DNA of 64,000 bases from Anadara kagoshimensis. Taxonomy: Eukaryota > Mollusca > Bivalvia > Arcoida > Arcidae. A model generated the notes under the pieces. It was not told the DNA's origin, did not search any database, and worked only from the letters and a program-made list of their open reading frames with translations. The position numbers and the translations under genes were made by a program. Shown here in pieces: positions 22,601 to 32,366 of the stretch. Numbering within the stretch: position 1 is the stretch's first letter; every line of letters starts with the position of its first letter. The stretch is taken from NCBI GenBank assembly GCA_021292105.1, contig CM037862.1, positions 318,501 to 382,500 on the forward strand. The letters run 5' to 3'.

Positions 22601-23176
22601 AAAAAAATCATCATCATTTGCTACACGACTATTAAAGTCACCAGTTAAACATATACAACCATACTTACAAGAAAGTGATAGATATTCCGATTCTATTTCA
22701 CTAAATGCATCACTAGAACTATATTGAGATCCTTCAGGTGGTATATAAACAATTCCAAATAGTATGTCATGATCCAGTTTCAAAATTTCACTTTTTAAAA
22801 CAAACCACAAAACATATTTACAGTCAGTTTTTATAGGTAATATATAGTTCGATAAATAATCCTTATATGCTAAAATAATTCCACCTGAACGTATATTAGA
22901 TAATTCACGCCTGTTTTTGCACTGTAGTTTAAATCCGGCTAAGTTAATATCATCTAAATCATCGGTTTTTGTTTCTGTTAAACACAAAATATCATATTCA
23001 GAAATTAAATTTTGGAACTCCGGATATCTTGATCTCCGCAAGATTCCGCACACATTTAATGAGAGTATACTAAAGTTACGGTTCTTTGAATTATAGGTTA
23101 AATCCTGAGATAAAGAAGGATCAGTTAAATTGTTATTATTGTTAGAGTCTACAATGTCAATTCCTCCGTGAAAATC
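19628..23176 (-). CDS. LINE-B ORF2: APE endonuclease - reverse transcriptase - zinc knuckle, intact
   Basis: 1182 codons open from directly after the ORF1 UAG to a stop at 19628. I start the feature after the UAG because the next 41 codons (ending RNFSILSLN) are open and carry the first endonuclease strand; the first in-frame ATG lies about 208 codons after the GTG at 23053, beyond most of the nuclease. Counting from that GTG: LTETK (25-29), GDFNSR (138-143), NGRIGDD (209-215), IDYF (229-232), SDVH (255-258); RT FIDFQAAFD (636-644), GVRQGESLSPL (694-704), YADD (747-750); C-terminal C-x2-C-x8-H-x4-C (C1070, C1073, H1082, C1087). All catalytic residues I can check are present. The role is target-primed reverse transcription. 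Clade (Jockey/CR1-like versus other) needs a phylogeny. Confidence 0.92.
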   Translation of the reverse strand, partial: DFHGGIDIVDSNNNNNLTDPSLSQDLTYNSKNRNFSILSLNVCGILRRSRYPEFQNLISEYDILCLTETKTDDLDDINLAGFKLQCKNRRELSNIRSGGIILAYKDYLSNYILPIKTDCKYVLWFVLKSEILKLDHDILFGIVYIPPEGSQYSSSDAFSEIESEYLSLSCKYGCICLTGDFNSRVANDDDFFNDSDVSVFECNEGDNVSAVQRLDLLNLPRKRKNLDVKKNNFGNYLLEFCKCNDLFIMNGRIGDDNSCGNYTTDKSTVIDYFIGSIDFLKVVVNFNIKDFSKLYSDVHCPLSCEIHVRPSIEVNGVNTDDADIRIKSWDANKEAEFCNNISVETLNDILDLTCTNVNKSVINNCFSCISNIFIESAEKTFGTFINKKHSPKSNFRKDWFNADCLSARRRFRRSQRLYRKYKSDVFKLQMRNCEKDYKHVMDNSIKQYRKSLQKKLKNLRSADPKQYWKLINKKCKNKQTNVSLHDFYEYFKDINTNDGDIVDIDRENFVHNDTCMLDEEYNNLNFLNEPISIEEIQANVKNLKRNKSAGIDKITNEYILCSIDIMLPFYHKLFNLVFDTGIVPDSWLEGNIIPIYKNKGCINEACNYRPITLLSCLGKLFTSIINTRLTHYVENFNILCENQSGFRHGYSTTDNIFVLYNLFELLRTKKKKLYCVFIDFQAAFDKVWRCGLWQKLLKNNVTGKCFNIIVNMYNGTKSRISLNGSHSDFFQCMIGVRQGESLSPLLFAMYLNDLEQFFNNNNISGIETISDDLYTNLNIYLKLFLILYADDTVLMSDTVNDLQQQLDCFSEYCEKWKLSINVSKTKVVLFSKGRFPNDIVFIMNGVKLDILKEFKYLGVILNRNGSFSSNKKYLADRATKAMYAIIKKSRSLNLSVECQLNLFDRMVLPILLYGCEIWGFEKLDVLERVQLKFCKILLQVKKSTPNFIVYGELGRYPLSVHVKTRIINYWSKLIEGKESKYCSIIYNLLYFKFLDGIKTKWIHNVEMIFHECGMNNIWLNQDFSNSLWLANSVKQRLIDQFLQKWTADCNSSSKGTSYNLFTYFNFKLQDYLTSEISPQNKVILSKYRCSNHKLPIETGRWKNIPRQSRKCNICNNDLGDEYHYIMSCPSFSQERNTYIPSYYRNNHNSFKYFQLFSCNKSSVLNNLCKFIRCINKRISPPG

Positions 23177-23670
23177 CTATTTCCTTCTGTTTTGACGCGA
23201 GTTATTCCCCTTTTGTCGTGTTGTTGGCGCGTTATTTGAATTGGGCACAAATTCCCTGGCATCTGGAGATAATCCCGATTTCCTACTTTTTGTATCGTTT
23301 GGTTCGAATAGTTTTCCATCGATGTAAAGTTTGTCATAGACAAGGCTGGCCTTTTGTTTATTTTGTTTTGCTGTTTTGTAATATGGATATAGTTCCTTTC
23401 TTTTATCGTTAATTTCTTTCGGATATTGTTCATTGATTCCATATTTTCTATTTCCCCTGAGTATTACAGGTGCACTTTTTCTAACTAATTCGCGTTGTTT
23501 ATATTTAGCGAATTTAGCCACTATTGGTCTCGGCTTTGTTCCTGTGTTTTTCCCTATACGATGCACTCTATGAAATTCTATATCCGTTTCTATTTTTAAT
23601 TCTTTTACAATGAAATCTGTCAGTTGTTTTTCGGTATCTTCTTCCTCTACCTCGTCCAAGTCAGGAAGAT
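23177..23670 (-). pseudogene. LINE-B ORF1, 5'-truncated
   Basis: Lacks an ATG: the open stretch begins with NLPDLDEVEEEDTEKQL and runs to UAG at 23177. What remains is the end of the RRM-like domain (EFHRVHRIGKNTGTKPRPIV, then AKFAKYKQRELVRKS) and the C-terminal domain (NEQYPKEINDKRKELYPYY, KASLVYDKLYIDGKLF), followed by a basic Asn/Arg-rich tail. These blocks align by eye with LINE-A ORF1 (DAHRLGKK, RPILVKFTSFGHRELVRR, KIFVSGKEY). The coiled coil and N-terminus were lost with the 5' truncation. The stop is in frame with ORF2. Confidence 0.85.
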
Positions 23671-23719
23671 TTCACTTTTATAGAGACATCACCAGCTACA
23701 GGTGTAGGTTCAGAATAAT

Positions 23720-23985
23720 TTAGCTGTGCTTTGCGCTGATGGCATTATGAGTAAGGATTTTTCATCGTGCCATGTCTGCGGTGACAAGAGGCCTCGGTTT
23801 TTAAGGTTTGTCCGAAAGACCCGCTTTTATTTCTAATGCCGAGCGAACAGTCACTACCATTTTTCAAGCCTTGGGTCAGACCGAGGGACAAAACCTGCGA
23901 CCTCAAATATACAGAGCGAGCACTCTACCAATTATGCTGGCTGCTACCGAAGTGGTAGGTCTCCCACATCTCCTGTACTTTCAAG
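23720..23985 (-). mobile_element. tRNA-derived SINE fragment
   Basis: Read on the minus strand: CAGCATAATTGGTAGAGTGC (A-box-like, 23920-23941 region), then GAGGTCGCAGGTTTTGTCCC (decayed B box), followed by a body ending with GCGGGTCTTTCGGACAAACC and CGAGGCCTCTTGTCACCGC. This order matches a SINE type I know from bivalves, in which a tRNA-like head precedes a 'GGGTCTTTCGGAC' body. The promoter boxes are mutated, so it is not a functional tRNA gene. Confidence 0.65.
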
Positions 23986-24076
23986 TGAATGTTATTATAT
24001 TATTAGTTTTAAAATGACTAATTAGTCAGTTTCAGCATTGTGTATTAAAGGTGTGTCATGCGGATACCATACTACT

Positions 24077-24193
24077 CATATACTATTTTTTGAATTTAAT
24101 ATAAAAAATACATTCAAAAAATGGTATATGACATGGACAATACCATTTTTTGAATGTAGTTTTTGATTAAATTTAAAAAAAATGGTATATCAC
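24077..24193. mobile_element. Palindromic MITE, copy 1 (degraded ends)
   Basis: Same family as 29735-29841 and 57562-57672. Inner arms ACATTCAAAAAATGGTATAT and ATACCATTTTTTGAATGT are intact, and the centre TATGACATGGACAATACC matches copy 3. Outer termini have decayed (left CATATACTATTTT, right TGGTATATCAC), and no target duplication is visible. Confidence 0.8.
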
Positions 24194-24406
24194 GGGTGCG
24201 ACACACAAGAATCCCGTCATCAGAGAAGAGCACTGATCATTTAAGATGGATTAGTTTCGTATAGCCGATAAACGGACGAATAGAGACTGATTTTTGTCAT
24301 TTAAACCAATTAATTTTTTTAATGCATAAAAAGTGGGGCTTTTATTCGCGCTATAAAAGTATACAAAAATGATAATCGTGTGCTAAAAAATTTAATATTC
24401 TGAATT

Positions 24407-24408
<2 letters not shown>

Positions 24409-24440
<32 letters not shown>
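24409..24440 (+). repeat. (CT)n microsatellite
   Basis: Sixteen uninterrupted CT units. Confidence 0.97.
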
Positions 24441-24442
<2 letters not shown>

Positions 24443-24661
24443 ACCATGTCCTTTGGTTTGAAAAGTCAAATTAAATAATTCACGTATGACTGATGAAATC
24501 ACATTCTTTATGGAATCTCTCCTCGAAGAAGAATTACGCTTGGAGTATTGATAACGATCATGTTTAAAACTCAGTCTTTTTGACAAGACCGCAGTCTCTT
24601 AATTAGTATTCCTGATTAACGACATCTACTGATTTCTTTCATGCCTCAGCGATCAGGTAAA

Positions 24662-25895
24662 TAACATTATCACTAGATAAGATAATAAGATAATAAATAG
24701 TTTATTTAAGTGTCACATATCATAAAACATATCTATACATATACATAAACATTCTAAAACATATTATGATATCCAGCCTAAAAGACTTATGAGACACTGT
24801 ATGTACAGTTAAGAAAAACAATTATCTTTAAAACATAGTTATATCCTGTATAAAGCATAAAAACATAAAAAATCAATAAAAACCAGATCGACGCTTAAAC
24901 ATTCTTAATAAAATATTACCTAAAATAACCTGCACTGCCTCATTCTCTAAACTAAAGTAAAATTTATCTTCATCTGACAAAAGAATAAAACCGGGATAAA
25001 TAGTTTCTAACTCTTTAAATAAAATATATCTAAGATCTGAATAAAAATTACAAACCATTAAAAAATGCCACTCATCTTCAATAAAACCAGTATTGCACAT
25101 TTTACATTTTCTATCACATAATGGAATAACAGGCTTGGCGTACCGACCCAATTCTACTTCCAGTTGTAGACTACCATTTCTAAAATTGCTGACAATTCGC
25201 CTCTGATCTCTACTTTTAATTTTACAAACATAGTGACTAACATATAAACCTAACTTATACTTTCTATACGTCCTTAATTTGTTACCATTTACAGAGTTAC
25301 TTCCACTATCGTCCCACAGACCCTCTAAAAATATATCCCTATCATAATCTAACAATACTGACTGGATTTGGCGCAATTTACACCTGTTGCTTACATTTGC
25401 ATTTAAAATATCATTTAACTATATTTGTTTAAAAGACTTTGCACTTTCTTCTCATACGATTTACCATATTTCAAAGACCACAAATGAATTTGATAAACAA
25501 GCCTGGCATCTGGCATTGAGGATACACGGAGATACAATCTAAACACTTCTAAGTGCTGCTTACTATCACAAGATGACCATCCCATGTCACCACGGTTAGC
25601 CAGATTTGATGAATTACGAGAAGCACCAAGAAAATATCTACATGCCTTATTTTGAATATTATTCACTTCCCTGTAATGGTTACATCCCCAAATTCCAGCA
25701 CCGAAGTATAATATTGGTTCAACAAGAGAACTATAAAGTTTATTAAAAACATCATAAGATACGCCTCCCGCATTTAAACATTTCTTATATAATGCAGACA
25801 GTGCCCGACTAGCGGACTTGCAAACTTCACTAACGGTTTTACTCATATTTAAATGTTCATTAAACCATAGTCCTAAATATTTAACTGCTTAAGAC
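24662..25895 (-). mobile_element. LINE-C: 5'-truncated non-LTR retrotransposon (ORF2 3' end)
   Basis: Only the RT thumb and C-terminal region remain, in two open pieces joined by one frameshift near 25415. Piece 1 (25415-25895) begins VKYLGLWFNEHLNMSKTV, the standard post-RT 'YLG' block, and includes ILYFGAGIWG. Piece 2 (24873-25412) contains VSNFRNGSLQLEVELGRY and a zinc-like C-x2-C-x9-H-x4-C (CKMCNTGF...WHFLMVC). The 3' end carries GATAATAAGATAATAA tail repeats at 24678-24697. Imperfect direct repeats TTTCTTTCATGCCTCAGCGA (about 24633) and ATTCTTTCATGCCTAAGCGA (about 25913) probably represent a long, aged target-site duplication. The pattern is typical of a dead-on-arrival LINE copy. Confidence 0.85.
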
Positions 25896-26029
25896 TGGTC
25901 AGTACTACCTGGATTCTTTCATGCCTAAGCGAACTGGCACATTACCTGATAGCAATTTACTACCTGTACGCTGATAATTAACCAGTACCACTAATTAACT
26001 GGTCCACTGGTTGAGTGACAATTTGCGTT

Positions 26030-26072
26030 TTGAGAGAAACCCCCAACCCCTGCTGGATCCGCCACTGCATAT
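26030..26072 (-). repeat. CAGTGGCGGATCCAG terminus fragment
   Basis: The minus strand reads GCAGTGGCGGATCCAGCAGG followed by GGTTGGGGGTT, a repeat terminus similar to the sequence at 18915. Presumably the end of a degraded DNA-transposon-like element; no partner terminus seen. Confidence 0.4.
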
Positions 26073-26628
26073 TTGTTGAAATTAACTTTTTTAAGTGATG
26101 CATGTGGATATAAATGGTAGGCATATGAATAAATGAAGCAGTTTATTTTATTTTATTCACATACCTGTATACATGTATCAGTTTATCATAGGTATCATGT
26201 CATATAACTCCGTCTATATATACAGTGAGTTTTTTTTACGTAAAAACCTGGTTTTTTTTAATAAAAGTTAAGTAGCCCCAAAAGCTTATTAAATATTTTT
26301 TATATTACCCTCTTTATCTATATTGAAAGCTTAAAAATTTCAAACGTAATAAGTCCCAAAATCTCTAAAATTAATCAAAAACATCAAACTTATACTTTTT
26401 TATGATATGAGGAATAAATTAATGTTTTTAATATTTTAAAACTTTATTAAGAAATTAAAGTTAATCCTTCATAAATCTTTGTTAGCTTCAGCCAGAGACA
26501 TATATATATGTCTCTGCTTCAGCACGGTATCAACACGATACATCCGCGCATGCGCACATGCGTTCGTACGGAAAGCCTCTGTATGAAAGGATGTCGACTG
26601 CTGTCGAGCTAAGTGATAGATAGTTTTA

Positions 26629-27073
26629 GGTATTTTTTTCCCCTTACACAGTTTTCTTGAAAGTGCGACTATTTGCACGTTGGTGAAAAACGACAAAATG
26701 GCGCGAATTGAAAATTTAAATTTTTTAAAATACTTTACCGTAATAATTGGACATTTTCCGGAATAATAAGTCAAAATCCGAAATAATTAGGCAAAATCCG
26801 AAATAATTAGACAAAATCCGGAATAATCAGACAAAATCCGGAATCTTTAGATTCCGGAAAATTTACCGTAAAAAATATGGCCTTATTATTCCGGATTTTG
26901 ACCGATTATTCCGGATTTTGTCTGATTATTCCGGATTTTGCCTAATTATTTCGGATTTTGACTTATTATTTCGGATTTTTGTCTTAAGATTCCGGATTTT
27001 TCCAAACATTACGGAAAGTGTCTAACTATTCCGGAATTTCGCAATTATTCCGGTAAAACCCCCTTCTAGTGTT
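26629..27073 (-). mobile_element. CCGGAATAAT foldback element, copy 2 (inverted relative to copy 1)
   Basis: The reverse complement runs from ACACTAGAAGGGGG (27073) through reiterated CCGGAATAATCAGACAAAAT units, a centre TTTTTTACGGTAAATTTTCC, the complementary arm and the same shoulder ending GTAAGGGGAAAAAAATACC, giving 445 bp against 450 bp in copy 1. By eye the two are highly similar, and the left-arm unit order is preserved. A perfect 24-bp palindrome built on CAGAGACATATA lies outside it at 26493-26516. Confidence 0.85.
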
Positions 27074-28875
27074 ACCATCACCCTTGTGAATGTTATAATC
27101 TTAAATAGTACTACGTATACTGTAGTGCAGTTAAATATTGACTGAAAATAGACTCCAAATGGCATAAGCTTAAAATGATATTTTAAACTTGCACCATGCA
27201 TTCTTGAATATCTTGAAAATCCCAAAACAGATTTAAGACTTTAAAATTAATTTAATTGATTCAAGAAAACAATTAGTTACGTATATATGTCCAGGATTAA
27301 AATTGTCCTTGTAGAATACCATGTCCTGTTTGTACCGGAATGACATACCGGAATGACATAATGATTATCACAATTGTTGTTATGCAGGTGTTGATTTATA
27401 ACATATTTGCGTGTATTATGTATTGCTCAACCATCGACATGATGCACATTGCAGATGTAATCCAGTCGCTCTGGTGTATCCCGGGGATTGATATGCACAT
27501 TTGTATACCAGTAAACAAAAATATCAATAACAAAAACACAATTAAATTGTTTATATTCACAAGTTTTCACAAGTAATCATAACACGGTTACAATAACTGC
27601 TCGTTTCTTTTTAACAGAATTATTCATGAACTTTTAACTTCTGTATTTTGTCACGAACAACAAAAATTATAGTTCGTTTTATTTCAATAAAATCTATATA
27701 TGCGAATTTGAACTGTATTGTTAGCGTGACAGGTGTCAGAAAAATATAATTATTGATAGAATACATGCGGTATATTGAAATAAAATTTATTTCATTCAAT
27801 TGTATATACATGTATGATGAATAGTACAAAGGGGAATAACTCCATCGGTGTCGGAACAATATTTAAAAGATGAATAAGACTTCAAAATAACCTACATTTT
27901 CTTAATGTACACATAAACAATGTAAGATACCAAAGTCGACTGATTGTTGTTGTAATGATATATAATATTCCGTATTACATATTGTAATATTGGCCTTTCT
28001 GACCTGCGATACTTAATCACAGCTTCCATCTTAACCACGATGTAAGACTACCCGGTACGTACATTCTATATAACACAAAAACAGAGGTATTTTAATGTGT
28101 TTTACGACATGATATCGCAATCCTGACAAAACACATCTTAAAGTTAAGTTTTGTAACTTGAATAAATTTTAACTTGTATTAAGGGCTTTAACATATAGAT
28201 TTAAAAAAGGATGAGGTAAAAATATGAATTAATTAAGCTTCGCCCATATTTCATTGAAATTACTTTTTAACGCTCATAGAAGACTTAACCCTTTCAAAAG
28301 GCATTTCTTTTATAAAAAATCCGTAAACTTGAAATAATAAAAGAGAAATTAATACGATCCTGTGATTTTTAAATGTATCATGTATGAAAGTTATAAAATT
28401 AATTATAAATAACAGAAATCAACAGTTATGTCAATTTCTCATGTTAAAAAGTAATGTAATTATAATATACGTGTACGGTGTGTATACATGCTTATGTACC
28501 GTCACGGTGTATTTTATATCTTTTTGTCATTACAAATATTTGTGTAAGTTCACATAAAATGACCTTAGTGAGAACTTACTGTTGGTTACGTTCGTCTCTT
28601 AACTTACACATATAGATATAAAATCTCCTTAGGCAGTTATCAATCAAACATACTTAGATCTAAACTATCTTAAAATGTTTATCATTCTACAAGGACGACG
28701 TCGACACTGATGACATATTGGTGGATAATTACTATTGTATATGATAATATATCGTCTCAAGGTCATCAAAAATCATATTACAATATCTGGAACTAAAATT
28801 ATAAAATTGTGATTGGAATTTTCAGAGGATACACGTGCTATTTACTAATGTTTTCCAAAAAGTAATTAAGGAACA
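27074..28875. other. AT-rich intronic or intergenic stretch
   Basis: No gene or element recognised; a few open frames under 80 codons have no protein-like composition. Confidence 0.5.
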
Positions 28876-28945
28876 ATGTCTTGGTCCAAATTAACATCAC
28901 TTTTGTGGACACCATGTTGTAAAAAATGCAGAGTGCATCCCGTAG
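28876..28945 (+). CDS. Candidate alternative first coding exon (23 codons + 1 nt), Cys-rich N-terminus
   Basis: ATG (A at -3) opens MSWSKLTSLLWTPCCKKC then RVHPV and reaches a donor GTAG|GTAGGT in phase 1, the phase required by the acceptor at 39705/39706. The joined reading would pass through Val-Gly into KEKREDG. The hydrophobic WSKLTSLLW segment followed by CCKKC is what one sees in short membrane-anchoring, potentially palmitoylated N-termini. An alternative donor CCC|GTAGGT four bases earlier would be phase 0 and would not fit. The exon is short, so a chance match is a real possibility. Confidence 0.4.
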
Positions 28946-29734
28946 GTAGGTATAATTTGATACAGAATTAATTCTTTATATGGGTATGTTGTAATCATAC
29001 ATTAACTATATCATTATTTCCAAAAATGGGTAATAAAGTGAATAAACAATTCTAATTTATGATTAAAAAATAACCTGACATGTTTTTTTTAAAAAAAGCA
29101 ATTACCACTAAAATGAATTTGGAAAATAAATTTGGAGCGATTTTTTAACGTCTCGGTGTTTTATGTATTGGCATTATAGTAACTGGGTTTTTATTTTGTT
29201 GGTATTTTTTACTTTAAAAAACATTAAAATCTACATTCAGGATAACATATATTTTTATACCCGGAAATTCCGGATATATGTCGGGACTTATTAACATGTA
29301 GTAATATATGTATCTCATCAAACACATGCATTTCTATTTATTTCAGTGTTGACACATGTACAATTTGTTATATTTCAAAGTTTAAGTGGAAATATTTCAT
29401 TTTAATTTAATGAGTAACTTATTGGTATGGTACTACATTGAATACGTGTACAGATATATGAGTCAGTCTGTGTGAAATATAGAAATTCAGTATAGCTGAA
29501 AAACGTGTAGTTAGCAATAACTAACGAACTAAAACAAGAAACAACAAATAAATTATAAAAAGAAAAATTACAAGATAAGCTCATATCGATATCCTACTAC
29601 TTATATGATTCCCGACTTTAGACGGACACTTTATCTAATCCAGTGTTGTCATTTCAGGTCCTAATTATCCCACTAATCGTGTAAACCGTGGTGCCTTGTA
29701 CATAACCAATCTACATTGAATTTGTAAACAGAGT
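28946..29734. other. AT-rich stretch, no gene seen
   Basis: No recognised structure apart from the target site of the MITE that follows. Confidence 0.5.
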
Positions 29735-29841
29735 TGTCATATACCATTTTTTTAATTTAATCATAAAATACATTCAAAAATGGTATATATACCATTTTTT
29801 GAATGTATTTTATGATTAAATTCAAAAAATGGTATATGACA
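29735..29841. mobile_element. Palindromic MITE, copy 2 (best preserved)
   Basis: 107 bp, almost entirely self-complementary: TGTCATATACCATTTTTTTA at the left pairs with TTCAAAAAATGGTATATGACA at the right, and inner arms (ATCATAAAATACATTCAAAA) pair too. It is flanked by a 4-bp direct repeat GAGT (29731-29734 and 29842-29845). Its transcript would form a hairpin of about 50 bp. Termini TGTCA plus a 4-bp duplication fit Ginger-like DNA transposons, but that assignment is inference. Confidence 0.88.
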
Positions 29842-29845
29842 GAGT

Positions 29846-30842
29846 CAAAATTTTGCTATTGTTATTACTCCAGAATATGATAGAAACATTTATTATTATG
29901 ATGTAGGACCCGTATTTTGTTCATAATATCAGGATTGTGAAGGTAAAATTTAAACTAGTTTCCCAATATTAATGAACCCTCGTTATAATTAAAACTTAAT
30001 GCCTTCTTGACGTTTTTGTCCTAACAGTGTAATTTGTTAATCTTTTAATCATCTTGGACAACATGAAGGTATTTAATCTCGAAATTGTAGATTAACAGGA
30101 TAAGGAACATTCTAAATCATACGATCGCCGAGGGCTAGCATTATAACACTTATCTCAAGTTTTATAAGCTGTATAACCTTCCTGCTTCGTGACATGATAT
30201 AAGGATTATTGGCTCACAAAGCTAACGGTATATCAAAAATATATCATAGTCTGGTTTCTTTTCTAACAGTTATAGTTTATAAGATAGATACGATAGTCTG
30301 TATTTCCACCATGAAATTAGAAAAAAAATAATGTCTTGTCGCTTACAAATATATAATGCCATAAACTTGAATTGTTTTGTTGGAATTTCGACAGGTAAAC
30401 ATAGGTGCACTTTTTTGTCATATATTTTATTATATAGGTTTATATATTTCACAGATATAATGGTGTCGTTTATTATCAGTTTTATTTGAACCTATACTGG
30501 AAGATGTCTTACATTTTGGGGGTTCTCAATGTATCGTGGGTGATCTACAAACACATAAATTATAAACTGTCTATCTTTCACAATAAATGCGAGAATTACT
30601 GTTTTTGTGACACTTTTACGGTTCTCATGATTATATAATTATATTTTTTCTGGGACACATCAAAGAAAAATAAGAAGAGCTTATACATAATATTAGTATA
30701 TGGGAGATCAGTACACACAAGTTCATCTAAGTTTATCAAAAGATTTACATATATACACTATTTATTTGTTGCTTGTCTGTGTATGTTGGATTTTTCAAAG
30801 ACGATTCCCAAGTACCATTTTTGGTTGTATAGGTAATAACGC
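29846..30842. other. AT-rich stretch, no gene seen
   Basis: No coding or repeat structure recognised. Confidence 0.5.
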
Positions 30843-31069
30843 CGGTTTCACAATCATTCCTTAGCTAAAATTTTCCTTAATTTTAGCAAAATTTGGTAAT
30901 CTCTTTTTGAAGCAACTGATAATTATTTTTGTCAAAACTATATGTGAATATTTGAATCTGAAAGTAATCTTTAAAATGACATCATTAATACCTGAATATC
31001 TTGAAAATTAACAAAATTATAAAGATTTGAATTTTTTAAAGATTTCAGCTAAGGAATGATCGTTAAACC
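30843..31069. mobile_element. MITE-like element with 23-bp terminal inverted repeats
   Basis: The left end GGTTTCACAATCATTCCTTAGCT and the reverse complement of the right end AGCTAAGGAATGATCGTTAAACC agree at 21 of 23 positions. The 227-bp body is AT-rich and non-coding. No clear target-site duplication is visible, so termini may be off by a few bases. Confidence 0.6.
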
Positions 31070-32366
31070 GTAGTCATATATTATTGTTAGAGTTGATATA
31101 TTCCTGTTATTGTAATACTTATTGCGATGATATTATTGATATTAAATTGTATGCATTGTTAAATTCTATACGTGAAAATATAATTAATGAATTACAAGAA
31201 GGAAATAATATGCAACTGAAAATCATGGGCTTAGAAACAGTCAACGCAACCAAAACATAAAACATTACTATATAAATTAGTAATAAAACAGACAAAAGAG
31301 CATGACAAATAACGCACATACTGTGACCACTGTATATAAAATTACCGACTTCGGACGGACACCGGGGCAAATGTCTAGATAGTGGTGTGGTTATACATTT
31401 AGTATTATTGGAGAGTCCCAACTATCTCACTTTGAAATATTATTTCTATAGCTCCTGTATCGCCGACTGTGGTTTTTGAGTTGATAATAAGAACTTAAAC
31501 TCACTGGAGTACTGCGGTGTTTTTTATATCACAACCTGGGAGGACAAAAGATTAATAACAATCCAAGTTGCAACAGAAAACAAACCGGGGTTAAATCAGA
31601 TTTTAAAACGTGTTTTGTAGCCGAAATAGAGCCAAAATGATTATTCATTTTTTTTCTCATCATTCAGTTTATCATCAGAATTTATAATTTATCTAGAATA
31701 GTAATTATATATGAGTAGGAACATTTATATATCCTAACAAATGATGTTTTTATAGACTACAAAGAAGAGTACATAGACAGTATATGCTACCCCAGTTAAA
31801 TTTAACAATTAGCTCCAGTCTCTTTCCCACAGCTATATAGATATGATTTCATTTCCTGTTTAACCATTAATTCACTGTTTTATCCACTAATCTCCTGATT
31901 TATGTTTTACAGTGTTATTAAATATCGCTAATACAATTATTAAGTTATGTTTAAAGTTATAACTTGTATTTACTATACATAATCGTTCTTGACTACTAAG
32001 TGTAATGGCAGAGGGTGACTACGATAATCCTATGGTTGAATGTTCTTTAAATCTCGTACCTGTTTTAAGATTAACAAATCTGATAAGCTTCTTTATCAGT
32101 CTGAGCCATAATAAAGTAAATACAATAAAACAAAATAACCTTTGAAAGTTAAGGTCAAGTTTGCATGGTCATGTCGGGCTAATATCTAAACATAACATCC
32201 TTTTGGATATGGTCGCCACAAAGATGGTATCCAGAGTAGCCGTATAACTCCTATAAGTATAGAATGTTTCAACTGTGCACAATCTCAACCCTAGTTTGTA
32301 GTTGTTTTTAGAAAAAACTGATTAAAAACTGGTGCTATGTAAACAACAACCCAATCTAATGCACAT
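31070..32366. other. AT-rich stretch, no gene annotated
   Basis: An ATG at 32005 opens MAEGDYDNPMVECSLNLV but no adequate donor follows, so it is listed as rejected. Nothing else seen. Confidence 0.4.

Larger units (their letters stand above)
19495..23690 (-). mobile_element. LINE-B: non-LTR retrotransposon with intact ORF2, 5'-truncated in ORF1
   Basis: On the minus strand it comprises the last two-thirds of ORF1 (23177 to about 23670), one UAG, an unbroken ORF2 (19628-23176), a short 3' UTR and a GAATT-type tail at 19495-19510. The 5' end is cut inside ORF1: an in-frame stop appears just upstream of the NLPDLDEVEEED segment, and the coiled coil is missing. The uninterrupted 1182-codon ORF2 implies a young insertion and an active source family in this genome. 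It is bordered on the right by a SINE fragment. Confidence 0.9.

Noticed and set aside
23177..23442. Other-frame minus-strand frame over LINE-B ORF1 (MESMNNIRKKLTIKE...)
   Set aside because: Shadow of ORF1; the true frame carries the RRM/CTD motifs.
32005..32100. ATG opening MAEGDYDNPMVECSLNLV before the satellite
   Set aside because: Looked like a first exon, but no acceptable donor follows before the frame loses coding character.
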